From assembly GCA_910585205.1 (NCBI GenBank), contig CAJUCC010000091.1, positions 1 through 54,325 of the forward strand: a stretch of DNA of 54,325 bases, read 5' to 3'. Below the pieces are notes generated by a model, which worked only from the letters and a program-made list of their open reading frames with translations, did not search any database and was not told the DNA's origin. Origin of the DNA: an uncultured Lachnospiraceae bacterium (GTDB taxonomy: Bacteria > Bacillota > Clostridia > Lachnospirales > Lachnospiraceae). Shown here piece after piece: positions 40,674 to 49,535 of this stretch; positions within the stretch are counted from its first letter, which is position 1; each line of letters begins with the position of its first letter. Position numbers and translations under genes: made by a program.

Positions 40674-41591
40674 TCACCCGATCTTATCCAGATCATACGG
40701 CGTCGCCTGATAGACGTAATAATTCAGCCAGTTGGAGTACAGCATATTGCAATGCGCGCGCCACTGCAGGTTCGGGCGCAGTGTGCAGTCGTCGTCGGTA
40801 TAATAGTGCTGCGGCAGTGCAATTTCCAGTCCTTTGTCCTTATCCCGCATATATTCCTGATGCAGTGTCACCCGGTCATATTCGGGATGCCCCATGACAA
40901 AGATCTGCCTGCCGCCTTCCGTCATACACAGATAAACCCCCGCCCGCTCCGACTCGGCCAGCACGGTCAGCGCTTCACAGGCATGAATGTCCGCATTGGA
41001 AACGGCGGTATGCCTGCTGTGCGGCGCCAGAAAGAAATCGTCAAACCCCCGCACAAGCGGCACTTTCCGGTTCATAACCCGATGCGAAAACAACCCGAAC
41101 AGTTTGTTGTCCAGCAGATGCTTGCGAATACCGAAGTGATAGTACAATCCCGCCTGCGCGCCCCAGCAGATATGGAACGTGGACGTGACATGTGTTTTCG
41201 TCCATGCCATAATCTCGCCAAGCTCCTCCCAGTAATCCACTTCTTCAAAAGCGATCTGCTCCACCGGCGCACCGGTAATAATCATGCCGTCAAACTTCTG
41301 ATGCCGCAGTTCGTCGAACGTATGATAAAAATTATTCAGGTGCGTCACGGAAGTATTGAGCGACACATGGCTGTTCATTTTCATAAACGTAATATTGATC
41401 TGCAGCGGCGTATTGGACAGTGCGCGAAGAAGCTGCAGCTCCGTGTCCTGTTTGACCGGCATCAGATTCAGGATGCAGATCTGCAAAAGGCGGATGTCCT
41501 GATGAATGGAACGGTTTTCATCCATCACAAATATATTTTCGTTTTCCAGTATCTCCTTGGCCGGCAGATTATTCTGTACTTTAATCGGCAT
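40674..41591 (-). CDS. metA: Homoserine O-acetyltransferase, MetA type
   Basis: First committed enzyme of methionine synthesis; activates homoserine by acylation. The 305 residues match MetA. Catalytic Cys142 lies in FHICWGAQAGL and the His/Glu pair in MGHPEYD near 235. The acyl-specificity position carries Glu111 (TGAPVE), which in studied MetA enzymes means acetyl-CoA is used; Gly at this place goes with succinyl-CoA. So it should be called an acetyltransferase despite the common succinyltransferase label. It lies 60 bp after ligA with no promoter, SAM riboswitch or T-box visible between, so it seems to depend on the upstream operon. SD lies in GGAGCGAAAGAAG. Confidence 0.95.
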   Translation of the reverse strand: MPIKVQNNLPAKEILENENIFVMDENRSIHQDIRLLQICILNLMPVKQDTELQLLRALSNTPLQINITFMKMNSHVSLNTSVTHLNNFYHTFDELRHQKFDGMIITGAPVEQIAFEEVDYWEELGEIMAWTKTHVTSTFHICWGAQAGLYYHFGIRKHLLDNKLFGLFSHRVMNRKVPLVRGFDDFFLAPHSRHTAVSNADIHACEALTVLAESERAGVYLCMTEGGRQIFVMGHPEYDRVTLHQEYMRDKDKGLEIALPQHYYTDDDCTLRPNLQWRAHCNMLYSNWLNYYVYQATPYDLDKIG

Positions 41592-41651
41592 CTTCTTTCG
41601 CTCCTTTTTCTTTTTATGACGACAGGTAAGCCCGTATGGGCGTTCCGCGGA

Positions 41652-43649
41652 CTATTCCTGCAGATATTGCGCCGCAAACGCATCCTCCGATAGAACGGGA
41701 ATCCCCAGTTCTCTGGCCTTTTTGTTTTTTGCGGATGCGGACGCCGTATTGTTATTGACAAGCGCCGTGGTCCGCGATGTAACGCTGCCGGTGATCCTGC
41801 CGCCGCGCTTTTCCACTTCTTCTTTCAGCGCATTGCGGTTCGGATAACGGTGCAGACTGCCGGTGACGACAAAAGACATCCCCTGCAGCGGCTGTTCCCC
41901 CTCCGGCATCTGCTCTGTTTCGACGGAAAGTTCCGGCAGCAGCAGTTCCAGTTCCGCCTCGTTTTTTGCATCGGCAAAATAGCCGCAGAATGCGGAAGCG
42001 ATCACCGCACCGATGCCGTCGATCTCATTCAGCTCCTCCGCATCCGCCCTCCGTATCCGCTCCCAGTCAAAATCAAAGGCTCTGCAGATCATCTTCGCAT
42101 TGGCCAGTCCGATGTTTTCGATTCCCAGACTGTACAGCAGACGGGGCAGTGTCGTCTTCCGCGCCCGTTCGATATTCCCGATCAGATTCTGATACGAACG
42201 CTCCCCGAATCCCTCCATCTCCACGATCTCCGACCGATGGCGGTCGAGATGGAAAATATCCGCATAATGATGGATAAAGCCCTTTCCGATCAGCTTTTCC
42301 AGCGTCGCCTCAGACAAACCGTCGATATTCATGGCATCGCGGCTGACAAACAGGGTAAACGCTTTGATCTTTTTCGCGTCGCAGTCGGGATTGGTGCAGT
42401 ACAGCGCCTCCACATCGTTTGTCTGCCGCACCGCCGTCCGCCCGCCGCAGACGGGGCAGTTGGCCGGCGGCTCCGCAGTGCCGCTCCCCGTCAGGTTTTC
42501 GGCGATCTGAGGGATAATCATATTGGCCTTATATACGGTAATCCTGTCTCCCACCCCCAGACGCAGCGCCCTGACAATGCTGACATTGTGCACGGAAGCC
42601 CGGCTGACCGTCGTGCCCTCCAGCTCCACCGGTTCGAATACGGCCACCGGATTAATCAGTCCCGTGCGGCTTGCACTCCATTCGATCTCCCGCAGCGTCG
42701 TCTCCGCCTGCTCATCCGCCCACTTAAACGCCAGCGAATCCCTGGGGAACTTCGCCGTCGTTCCCAAAGACCGGCTGTATTCCAGATCGTCAAACGCCAG
42801 CACGAGGCCGTCCGAAGGAACGTCATACGTCCCGATCTCCTGCTCAAACCGGGCCACCGCATCCAGTATCGTCTCTTCCGTTACCCTGCGGTATGCCACA
42901 ACCTCGAATCCCTGCTCCCGTAAAAACAAAAACTCCTTTTCACGGGAATTTTCGAAATCAACGCCCGCGGCTTCCACAAGGGAAAAGGCAAAAAAACGTA
43001 CCCTTCTGCCTGCAGTCACCCTGTTGTCGAGCTGTCTGACCGAACCGCTGCACAGATTGCGGGGATTTTTATAGCGGATTTCCGTCTCCGCATTTTCTTC
43101 GTTAATCCTGCGAAAATCCGAGTACGTGATAACCGCCTCGCCCCGCAGTATCAGCGCGCCCGTAAAAGCGATCCGTAAAGGAATATTGCAAAACACGCGG
43201 GCATTGTTTGTCACCACTTCACCGATCTCGCCGTTGCCCCGTGTCACCGCTTTTTCCAGTTTTCCGCCCTCATAGTGCAGCACAACCGTCAGGCCGTCCA
43301 GCTTCCAGCTCAGGATACCTTCCCTGCCGGCCAGAAATTCGCGCAGTTCTTCCCTGTCCTTTGTCTTTCCCAGAGACAGCATCCGGCTCTCGTGCCGCTC
43401 CTTCGGCAGTTCTTCAACCGCTTCGTAGCCCACGTCAGCGGTCGGACTGCCGGCCAGTACCACGCCCGTTATCCGCTCCAGCTCTTCCAAACGCTCATAG
43501 AGCCTGTCATATTCCCGATTGCTCATAATCTCCCGGTCCTGTGCATAATAGGCCCGGGACGCCTCCCGCAGCGTTTCCGCAAGCTGCTTCATCTCCTGCA
43601 TCCGATCGTCTGTCCGGTCATACGCCCGGCTGTCAATCCGCTCTCCCAT
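41652..43649 (-). CDS. ligA: NAD-dependent DNA ligase
   Basis: Joins nicks in DNA using NAD. From ATG 43649 it is 665 residues: NAD-binding Ia part (LREASRAYYAQDREIMSNREYDRLYERL, about 27-54), adenylation domain with K116 in WKLDGL, OB fold, a zinc finger (CPVCGG...CTNPDC), helix-hairpin-helix repeats (LIGKGFIHHYADIFHL, GIGAVIASAF) and a C-terminal BRCT domain (LQGMSFVVTGSLHRYPNR). An extra 62 codons in frame upstream lie within the pseudouridine synthase gene and have no ligase similarity; ATG 43649 sits 38 bp after that gene's stop, behind a GGGAAG SD. Housekeeping gene, here inside a run that begins with sucrose genes. Confidence 0.96.
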   Translation of the reverse strand: MGERIDSRAYDRTDDRMQEMKQLAETLREASRAYYAQDREIMSNREYDRLYERLEELERITGVVLAGSPTADVGYEAVEELPKERHESRMLSLGKTKDREELREFLAGREGILSWKLDGLTVVLHYEGGKLEKAVTRGNGEIGEVVTNNARVFCNIPLRIAFTGALILRGEAVITYSDFRRINEENAETEIRYKNPRNLCSGSVRQLDNRVTAGRRVRFFAFSLVEAAGVDFENSREKEFLFLREQGFEVVAYRRVTEETILDAVARFEQEIGTYDVPSDGLVLAFDDLEYSRSLGTTAKFPRDSLAFKWADEQAETTLREIEWSASRTGLINPVAVFEPVELEGTTVSRASVHNVSIVRALRLGVGDRITVYKANMIIPQIAENLTGSGTAEPPANCPVCGGRTAVRQTNDVEALYCTNPDCDAKKIKAFTLFVSRDAMNIDGLSEATLEKLIGKGFIHHYADIFHLDRHRSEIVEMEGFGERSYQNLIGNIERARKTTLPRLLYSLGIENIGLANAKMICRAFDFDWERIRRADAEELNEIDGIGAVIASAFCGYFADAKNEAELELLLPELSVETEQMPEGEQPLQGMSFVVTGSLHRYPNRNALKEEVEKRGGRITGSVTSRTTALVNNNTASASAKNKKARELGIPVLSEDAFAAQYLQE

Positions 43650-43687
43650 CGCTTCCCTATCCGACCTTTCCTGTGATGTCTGTCCTG

Positions 43688-44404
43688 TCAACCGTTCTGT
43701 TCGACCGCTCTGTACAGAGCCGCCCGTTCTTCTCCCGTCACTTCCCGGAATACGCCCGGCTTTAGTCCGTCCGCCGTAATATTCACGACCCGGATTCGTT
43801 TCAACTGTACGACATCGACGGACAACTCCCGGCACATCCTGCGGATCTGCCGGTTCAGTCCCTGCGTCAGTACAATGCGGAACGTATATTTCCCGATCTG
43901 CTCCACGCGGCAGGGGCGGGTCTTTATCTGCAATTCTCTCAGATATACCCCCGCCGCCATCTGCTCCAGAAATTCCCGTGTCACAATCTGTTTCGTCTTT
44001 ACGATATATTCTTTTTCGTGGCCGTTTTTCCCCTTCATCATCCGCTGGATCAAGTCTCCGTCATTGCTCAGGAGAAGCAGGCCTTCCGAATCTTTATCCA
44101 GTCTGCCCGCATACGTGACACGGACAGGATACCCGATTTCCTGCGTCACCATACGGTCTGCAAACCGGTCCCGTTCCGTACAGGTGACACCGACCGGTTT
44201 ATAATATGCCAGCACCACGTTCTCATTTCTGCCGCGGAGCGCCCTGCCGCCCACGGCCACGGTATCGCCCGGGCAGACCCGGCTGCCCGGCCCCGCCGTT
44301 TTCCCGTTGATGCTGACCTGTCCCGCCGCAATCCGCCGGTCGGCTTCCCGGCGGGAACAGACACCGCACTGCGCCAGATATTTATTGATCCGTACCGTTT
44401 CCAT
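43688..44404 (-). CDS. Pseudouridine synthase of the RluB/RluF type
   Basis: Isomerises a uridine in 23S rRNA. From ATG 44404 the 238 residues show an S4 RNA-binding domain (RINKYLAQCGVCSRREADRR), the catalytic Asp in AGRLDKDSEGLLLLSNDG, and TQGLNRQIRRMC, a block that favours RluF over RluB. It overlaps the last 23 bases of the GH13 gene and is followed by ligA after 38 bp. An earlier in-frame start (44464) lies within the GH13 gene. Confidence 0.92.
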   Translation of the reverse strand: METVRINKYLAQCGVCSRREADRRIAAGQVSINGKTAGPGSRVCPGDTVAVGGRALRGRNENVVLAYYKPVGVTCTERDRFADRMVTQEIGYPVRVTYAGRLDKDSEGLLLLSNDGDLIQRMMKGKNGHEKEYIVKTKQIVTREFLEQMAAGVYLRELQIKTRPCRVEQIGKYTFRIVLTQGLNRQIRRMCRELSVDVVQLKRIRVVNITADGLKPGVFREVTGEERAALYRAVEQNG

Positions 44405-46250
44405 CCACCGTACCGCTCTCTTTCCGCAACAGCCAGTATGCACCGTAACCCGGCATTTCCACATTTTCCGCCTCCGTTTCCCGGCCGGAAATCAGGTCCC
44501 GGTACATGCCGTCATGTTCCTGAATATAAGCCGTTCCCGGCTCCTCGCTGAAATTAAAAAGCGCCACCAGCTTTTCCGTTTCCGTCTGCCGCACCAGCCC
44601 CAGAACGGCATTGCTTCCCGTATCGATCGTCCGGACGTCCGCACCGGAATCAAATACCGAAAACCGTTTGCGAATCTGCTCCATCTCACCGATGGCGGAA
44701 AAAAGTTTTTCCTGCACACTGCCCTTTTTCTTTCGCTGCTCCGCCAGCTTCCAGGGGAAACTGCCGCGATGAAGATAGCGGGAATCCTCCTGCTTTTTCG
44801 GGTTCTCGTGATACGTATAGTCATTCTCCTGTCCGATCTCGTCTCCGCTGTAGATCACAGGGATCCCGGACTGCGTAAACATATAAGCGTGCAGCATCAG
44901 ATCCAGCTTTATCGCCTGCTCCAGCGCCGCCTCGTCTCTCTCATACGCGGCTTTTTCAATCCCGCACAGGGAAGCGGTCGTTCCGCACAGTCTGGCATCC
45001 CCCGATACGGGATCGGCATTATACAGTTCTCCCCGGGCAAATGAACCGGGATACTGTCCGGTAAAGAAATCATTCAGAAACTTTTTGTGACTGACCTCCC
45101 CGATGCCGAACTGCATCAGAAACCGGTAATCCAGCCCCCATCCTATATCGTCATGGCACCGCAGATAGTTCAAAAAGACATATTCCCGCGGCAGCCTGTT
45201 GACAATATCCATCTGCAGGCGCAGCAGACGGATGTCCCTCGTCGCAACACTGTTCCAGGTGCTGGCCATTGTCGTGACATTATACAGCATATGGCATTCC
45301 GGCTTCTCCACCGTGCCGAAATACGGAGCCACCTTTTCCGGCTCCATCACCACTTCTCCGAGCAAAAGCACGCCCGGACAAACGATTTCGCCAATCATGC
45401 GCATCATGCGCACAATCGTATGTACCTGAGGCAGGTTGCGGCACGATGTGTTCAATTCCTTCCAGATATAGGGAACCGCATCGAGGCGGATAATATCAAT
45501 CCCCTGATTGGCCAGATACAGAAAATTATACATCATTTCATTGAACACCCGCGGATTGCGGTAATTCAGATCCCACTGATAGGGATAAAAGCTCGTCATC
45601 ACATGATAGCCGATGTCTTCCAGCCAGGTAAAATTCCCCGGCGCCGTCGTCGGAAATACCTGCGGCACGGTCCGCTCATACGCGGCGGGAATCTCGCCGT
45701 TGTCAAAAAAGAAATACCGGCTCATGTATTCCCCTTCACCCGCTCTGGCGCGTCTGGCCCATTCATGGTCTTCCGATGTATGATTCATCACAAAATCCAT
45801 GCACACGTTCAGCCCTTTTTTATGGCATGCATCCGTCAGCGCTTTCAGATCGTCCATCGTCCCCAGATGTTCCTGTACCCTGCGAAAATCCGAAACCGCA
45901 TAGCCTCCGTCCGAGCGGCCTTCGGGCGTATCCAGAAACGGCATCAGATGAATATAATTCACATTACACTGCATCAGATAGTCCAGTCTGTCTTTTACAC
46001 CCTTTAAATTTCCCGCAAAATTATCGATATACAGCATCATGCCAAGCATATCGTTTCTCTGAAACCAACCCGTATCCCGCTCCCGGGCTTCATCCCTTTT
46101 TTTCAGCTGACGGCTGCGCTCCCGATCGTATTGATTTAACGCTGTGCACAATTCCCCGAACATATCCGCATTGTCGTACAGCTCCATGTAAAGCCAGCGC
46201 AGTTCGTCATGATGTCTCTCCAGTCTTCTCTGAAACACATTCTCCGCCAT
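44382..46250 (-). CDS. GH13 subfamily 4 enzyme (amylosucrase / sucrose hydrolase-like)
   Basis: Intracellular (no signal peptide) alpha-retaining enzyme acting on sucrose. The 622-residue chain has the helical N-terminal part unique to GH13_4 (DTGWFQRNDMLGMMLYIDNF near 65) and then the barrel: GYAVSDFR, DFVMNHTSEDHEWA, IDIIRLDAVPYIW with the nucleophile Asp, LLLGEVV with the acid/base Glu, and YLRCHDDIGW with the third Asp. Amylosucrases use sucrose to make a glucan and release fructose; close relatives only hydrolyse it. Which applies here cannot be read. It starts 23 bp after the GH32 sucrase gene and overlaps the pseudouridine synthase gene, so it belongs to both the sucrose locus and the housekeeping run. 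Start choice is among a GTG and two ATGs within 13 bp. Confidence 0.88.
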   Translation of the reverse strand: MAENVFQRRLERHHDELRWLYMELYDNADMFGELCTALNQYDRERSRQLKKRDEARERDTGWFQRNDMLGMMLYIDNFAGNLKGVKDRLDYLMQCNVNYIHLMPFLDTPEGRSDGGYAVSDFRRVQEHLGTMDDLKALTDACHKKGLNVCMDFVMNHTSEDHEWARRARAGEGEYMSRYFFFDNGEIPAAYERTVPQVFPTTAPGNFTWLEDIGYHVMTSFYPYQWDLNYRNPRVFNEMMYNFLYLANQGIDIIRLDAVPYIWKELNTSCRNLPQVHTIVRMMRMIGEIVCPGVLLLGEVVMEPEKVAPYFGTVEKPECHMLYNVTTMASTWNSVATRDIRLLRLQMDIVNRLPREYVFLNYLRCHDDIGWGLDYRFLMQFGIGEVSHKKFLNDFFTGQYPGSFARGELYNADPVSGDARLCGTTASLCGIEKAAYERDEAALEQAIKLDLMLHAYMFTQSGIPVIYSGDEIGQENDYTYHENPKKQEDSRYLHRGSFPWKLAEQRKKKGSVQEKLFSAIGEMEQIRKRFSVFDSGADVRTIDTGSNAVLGLVRQTETEKLVALFNFSEEPGTAYIQEHDGMYRDLISGRETEAENVEMPGYGAYWLLRKESGTVDGNGTDQ

Positions 46251-46273
46251 TATCATACCCACCCTTTCCGTTA

Positions 46274-47593
46274 TTATGCGAGCGTATCGATCTGCGGCAC
46301 CGCTTTCGCATCGACTTTGATCTCATCGCCCAGACCGTACACGGCATTGCTGACCACATATTCGCCGCGGTTGACATAGACCTCCACCAGATTTCTGTCC
46401 ACATAAATGTCCAGATGACAGCCGTCCTTCAGCTCCGGCGTCATAAACTGCATACGGTAATCGTCATGCCCGGCAAAGACCCCCGTCCTGTCCGTACAGA
46501 TATGGCATCCTCTGCGGAAGATCCAGTACCCGCCGATACCGATGCTCTCCCCGTCCTCCAGATCCAGGCTCACCCGGTATCCGGCCTCGTCCGCTTCCGC
46601 CGGCGACGCAATGCGTCTCGTAAACTGCCGCTCAATATCGGGATGCACGCGGAAGTAAACATGACCGTCTTTTACTTCCACCACCCGCGGAATACAACAC
46701 ATGCCCGACCAGGCGCCGTCCACCGCCTCCGGCATCCGCAGCCATGCAAGCATAACCCGCCGTCCCTGCGCGTCTTCCGTACTCTGCGCCGCATACAGAT
46801 CCAGCCCCTGATCGATAAACTCATAACTGCCGGGAAGCCGCATTTCACAGGTATCTTCCTCAAAATCCACCAGCATGCAGATTGTCTGGTCTGCGTCTTT
46901 TTTCCCGTCCCGCATCAGCTGCATCGGCGAGATCACCAGTACCTTCCCGCCTTCCGTTTCAAAATAATCCGGGCATTCCCACATCTGGCCGAAACCGTTT
47001 CTGCCCGGCACATAATTGGCAAATTCCCAGTCCGTAAGATTCTCGCTCTTATATATCAGCAGCTGGCCGTTCCCGTCACTGTCCTTGCTGCCGATCAGCA
47101 TATACCAGGCGTTCTCTCCCCGCCATACCTTCGGATCTCTCGTATGGGTTCTGTCGCCGTTCTCGCCCTCCCCCATGCACGGGATGATTACCGTCTTATC
47201 CTTAAAATTGTCAAAATGGAAGCCGTCGTCAGAGGAAATCATCATCTGACACGCTTCAAACTGCTGTCCCGGACATAGATGAATATTATCCCTGTCCACC
47301 GCATTGTAGTGAACCCCTGTATAATATAAGTACATCCGGCCGTCGTGCTCTACCGCACTGCCGGAAAAACACCCGTTCTGATCCTCGTACTTGGTCGGGA
47401 ACAGCGCAACGTCCTGATGCTCCCAGTTCACCAGATCTTCACTGACCGCATGTCCCCAGTGCATCGTGCCCCATACGGGCGCATACGGGAAATGCTGATA
47501 AAACAAATGATATTTCCCCTGATAATACAAAAACCCATTGGGATCATTCATCCAGTTTCCGGATGGTTTAAAATGTATTTTTGCCTTTTTCAT
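46274..47593 (-). CDS. scrB: GH32 sucrase (intracellular beta-fructofuranosidase)
   Basis: Splits sucrose or short fructans (439 residues, no signal peptide). The three acidic motifs are all present: nucleophile Asp17 in WMNDPNG, RDP at 152-154, and acid/base Glu206 in WECPDYF. The C-terminal beta-sandwich (about 330-435) has CHLDIYVDRNLVEVYVNRGE, typical of the family. The neighbouring ABC importer takes up unphosphorylated sugar, so the enzyme probably cuts free sucrose rather than sucrose-6-phosphate. It has a perfect consensus promoter of its own between the permeases and its start, embedded in a hairpin. Confidence 0.93.
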   Translation of the reverse strand: MKKAKIHFKPSGNWMNDPNGFLYYQGKYHLFYQHFPYAPVWGTMHWGHAVSEDLVNWEHQDVALFPTKYEDQNGCFSGSAVEHDGRMYLYYTGVHYNAVDRDNIHLCPGQQFEACQMMISSDDGFHFDNFKDKTVIIPCMGEGENGDRTHTRDPKVWRGENAWYMLIGSKDSDGNGQLLIYKSENLTDWEFANYVPGRNGFGQMWECPDYFETEGGKVLVISPMQLMRDGKKDADQTICMLVDFEEDTCEMRLPGSYEFIDQGLDLYAAQSTEDAQGRRVMLAWLRMPEAVDGAWSGMCCIPRVVEVKDGHVYFRVHPDIERQFTRRIASPAEADEAGYRVSLDLEDGESIGIGGYWIFRRGCHICTDRTGVFAGHDDYRMQFMTPELKDGCHLDIYVDRNLVEVYVNRGEYVVSNAVYGLGDEIKVDAKAVPQIDTLA

Positions 47594-47637
47594 ATCATAC
47601 CTGTCCTTTTCGTAATTTTACATTTTTTACAATTTTA

Positions 47638-47665
47638 ATTATACAGGGAGAGGGTATCGTGTCAA
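47638..47665 (-). promoter_or_regulatory. Perfect consensus promoter of the sucrase gene
   Basis: Minus-strand TTGACA (47660-47665), 16-bp spacer, TATAAT (47638-47643), 45 bp before the sucrase start. It would uncouple sucrase and the downstream genes from the transport operon. Confidence 0.82.
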
Positions 47666-47678
47666 TACCCTCTCCCTG
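47644..47678 (-). repeat. 14-bp hairpin containing the sucrase promoter
   Basis: CAGGGAGAGGGTAT (47644-47657) and ATACCCTCTCCCTG (47665-47678) are perfect inverted copies with a 7-nt loop. The arm and loop coincide with the spacer and -35 of the sucrase promoter. As RNA made from the transport promoter it may slow or end read-through, though no T run follows. Confidence 0.85.
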
Positions 47679-47715
47679 AAAAACTCCCCATGGTTATCAT
47701 AACAAGCTGCGGCAT

Positions 47716-47762
47716 ACGAGGGGACGCCGGCCGTGCCTGGTCTGCTCCGGCGTATCTCTCGT
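47716..47762 (-). repeat. Second inverted repeat after the permease operon
   Basis: ACGAG..ACGCCGG (47716-47730) pairs with CCGGCGT..CTCGT (47747-47762), 12 pairs with unpaired bases between the two parts. It lies 18 bp past the last permease stop; function unclear, possibly RNA stability. Confidence 0.55.
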
Positions 47763-47779
47763 CAATGCACTGCGAATGA

Positions 47780-48640
47780 TTATTTCACTGCCCCTGCAAC
47801 GACACCGCCGATAATCTGTTTCTGCAAAATCACATACAGAATCAGAATCGGGATCACACACAGCAGCAGACCCGCCATGATCGTGCCGTAATCGGCGGAG
47901 TACGTCCCGTAAAAGCTGTAGGTTGACAGCGGCAGCGTGAGCAGCGCCTTATCGCTCAGGACAAGCGACGGCAGCAGAAAGTCGTTCCAGAATGCCATGG
48001 AATTCAGAATGACCATCGTTGAGATAATAGGTTTTAACAGCGGGAAGACAATCAGGAAAAACGTCTGTGTATGGGTACAGCCGTCGATACAGCTCGCCTC
48101 TTCCAGCGCAATGGGAATATTCCCCTTGATAAAGCCGTGGAACATAAACACCGACATGGCCATGGAAAACCCGGTATGCATGAAAATCAGTGTCAGTCTG
48201 TGGTTCAGTACATGCAGCGAACTGCCGTAAATGCTGACAAGCGGGATCATAATCGCCTGAAAGGGAATAATCATCGACGCCACCATCAGCGCAAATGTCA
48301 GATCGGAAAGCTTATTTTTATTGCGCACGATATAGTATGCCAGCATGGCCGCCAGCAGCGTTACCAGCACCGTCGCGCTGACCGTTACAAACAGCGAGTT
48401 CTTAAAGGCATTCAGAAAATCCATCTGGGTAAACGCCTTGACAAAATTATCAAAGGACAGGCCCTTGATCGTAAAGAGCCAGGAAAACGGACTTTTGATA
48501 ATATCCCGCTTCTGTTTCAGGGAATTGATTACCACCATAAGGAACGGGAACATATAAGCGATAAAGATCACAACCAGTAACGCAACTGCCAGCCCGTTCA
48601 TCAGCTTTCTTTTATTTCCGCCAATTGTCGTCTGCTTCAT
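47780..48640 (-). CDS. Sugar ABC transporter permease (MalG-like)
   Basis: Inner membrane subunit (286 residues, six TMs) of a CUT1-type carbohydrate importer. The ATPase-binding EAA loop reads ALEEASCIDGCTHTQTFFLI near 178, followed by VFPLLKPI. N-terminus starts with a TM after NGLAVALLVVIFIAYMFPF. Its ATG overlaps the stop of the upstream permease (TAATG). No ATP-binding subunit is encoded here, so a shared MsmK-like ATPase from elsewhere is expected. Confidence 0.95.
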   Translation of the reverse strand: MKQTTIGGNKRKLMNGLAVALLVVIFIAYMFPFLMVVINSLKQKRDIIKSPFSWLFTIKGLSFDNFVKAFTQMDFLNAFKNSLFVTVSATVLVTLLAAMLAYYIVRNKNKLSDLTFALMVASMIIPFQAIMIPLVSIYGSSLHVLNHRLTLIFMHTGFSMAMSVFMFHGFIKGNIPIALEEASCIDGCTHTQTFFLIVFPLLKPIISTMVILNSMAFWNDFLLPSLVLSDKALLTLPLSTYSFYGTYSADYGTIMAGLLLCVIPILILYVILQKQIIGGVVAGAVK

Positions 48641-49512
48641 TATGCTTCCACCTCCTGTTTCTTTGTAAAGTATACCTGCAGGCCGCTGATGCAGGCCACC
48701 ACGATAAAGAGAATAAACGCTTCCGCCTGTCCGAGGCCATACTTTCTCGATGTAAATGCCTTTTCATACACGTGCATTGCCGCCATCTGGGTCGTGCCGT
48801 AAGGGCCGCCTGCCGTAAGGGAAAGGTTTACATCGTATACCATAAAGGCACGGGATAAGGTAAGGAACAGGCAGATCGTAATGGAGGACATCATCAGCGG
48901 CATAATGATATGCACCATCTGTTTCCAGCCGGAGGCGCCGTCGATGCTGGCCGCTTCCATCACGTCCTCGCTCAGTCCCATAAAGCCTGCAATATAAATC
49001 AGAATCATATAGCCGGAAAGCTGCCATACCGTCACCAGCACCAGCGCCGCAAACGCTTTGCCCGGTGTGGACAGCCAGGAAATTTCAAACAGGCCCCAGC
49101 CGGTCGATTCTCCGATATTGACAAAGGCTCTGGAAAATACAAACTGCCATATGTAGCCGAGCACGATACCGCCGATCAGGTTGGGCGTAAAGAAACCGGC
49201 CCGGAAGAAGTTCTGCCCCTTGATCCCCCTTGTGAGAAGATAAGCGATGGCAAACGCCAGCACATTAACAAGCAAAACGACAACAATCACATATTCAAAT
49301 GTCAGAATCAGCGAGGTCCAGAACTCTCTGTCCTGCATAACGCCCCCGAAATTCCGAAGTCCGATAAACTTCTTGGTTTCCGCAACGCCGTCCCAGTCTG
49401 TCAGTGTCAGGTAAACGCCATAGACAAACGGGATAATGACAACCGAAAAAAAGCAGATCATACCCGGCAGTCCAAACATACAGAAATCTTTCACACGTTT
49501 GGTTGATTTCAT
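48640..49512 (-). CDS. Sugar ABC transporter permease (MalF-like)
   Basis: Partner inner membrane subunit (290 residues, six TMs) of the same CUT1 importer. The EAA loop reads DVMEAASIDGASGWKQMVHI with IMPLMMSSI after it. The start at 49512 has an AGGAGAG SD; an earlier in-frame start (49554) lies within the binding-protein gene and lacks similarity. It follows the binding protein by 23 bp and joins the MalG-like gene with a TAATG overlap. Sucrose or short fructo-oligosaccharides are the likely cargo, judging by GH32 and GH13_4 neighbours. Confidence 0.95.
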   Translation of the reverse strand: MKSTKRVKDFCMFGLPGMICFFSVVIIPFVYGVYLTLTDWDGVAETKKFIGLRNFGGVMQDREFWTSLILTFEYVIVVVLLVNVLAFAIAYLLTRGIKGQNFFRAGFFTPNLIGGIVLGYIWQFVFSRAFVNIGESTGWGLFEISWLSTPGKAFAALVLVTVWQLSGYMILIYIAGFMGLSEDVMEAASIDGASGWKQMVHIIMPLMMSSITICLFLTLSRAFMVYDVNLSLTAGGPYGTTQMAAMHVYEKAFTSRKYGLGQAEAFILFIVVACISGLQVYFTKKQEVEA

Positions 49513-49535
49513 TTCTATTTCTCTCCTTTCCCAAT

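Noticed and set aside
41592..41651. SAM riboswitch before metA
   Set aside because: Only 60 bp between ligA and metA and no conserved structure.
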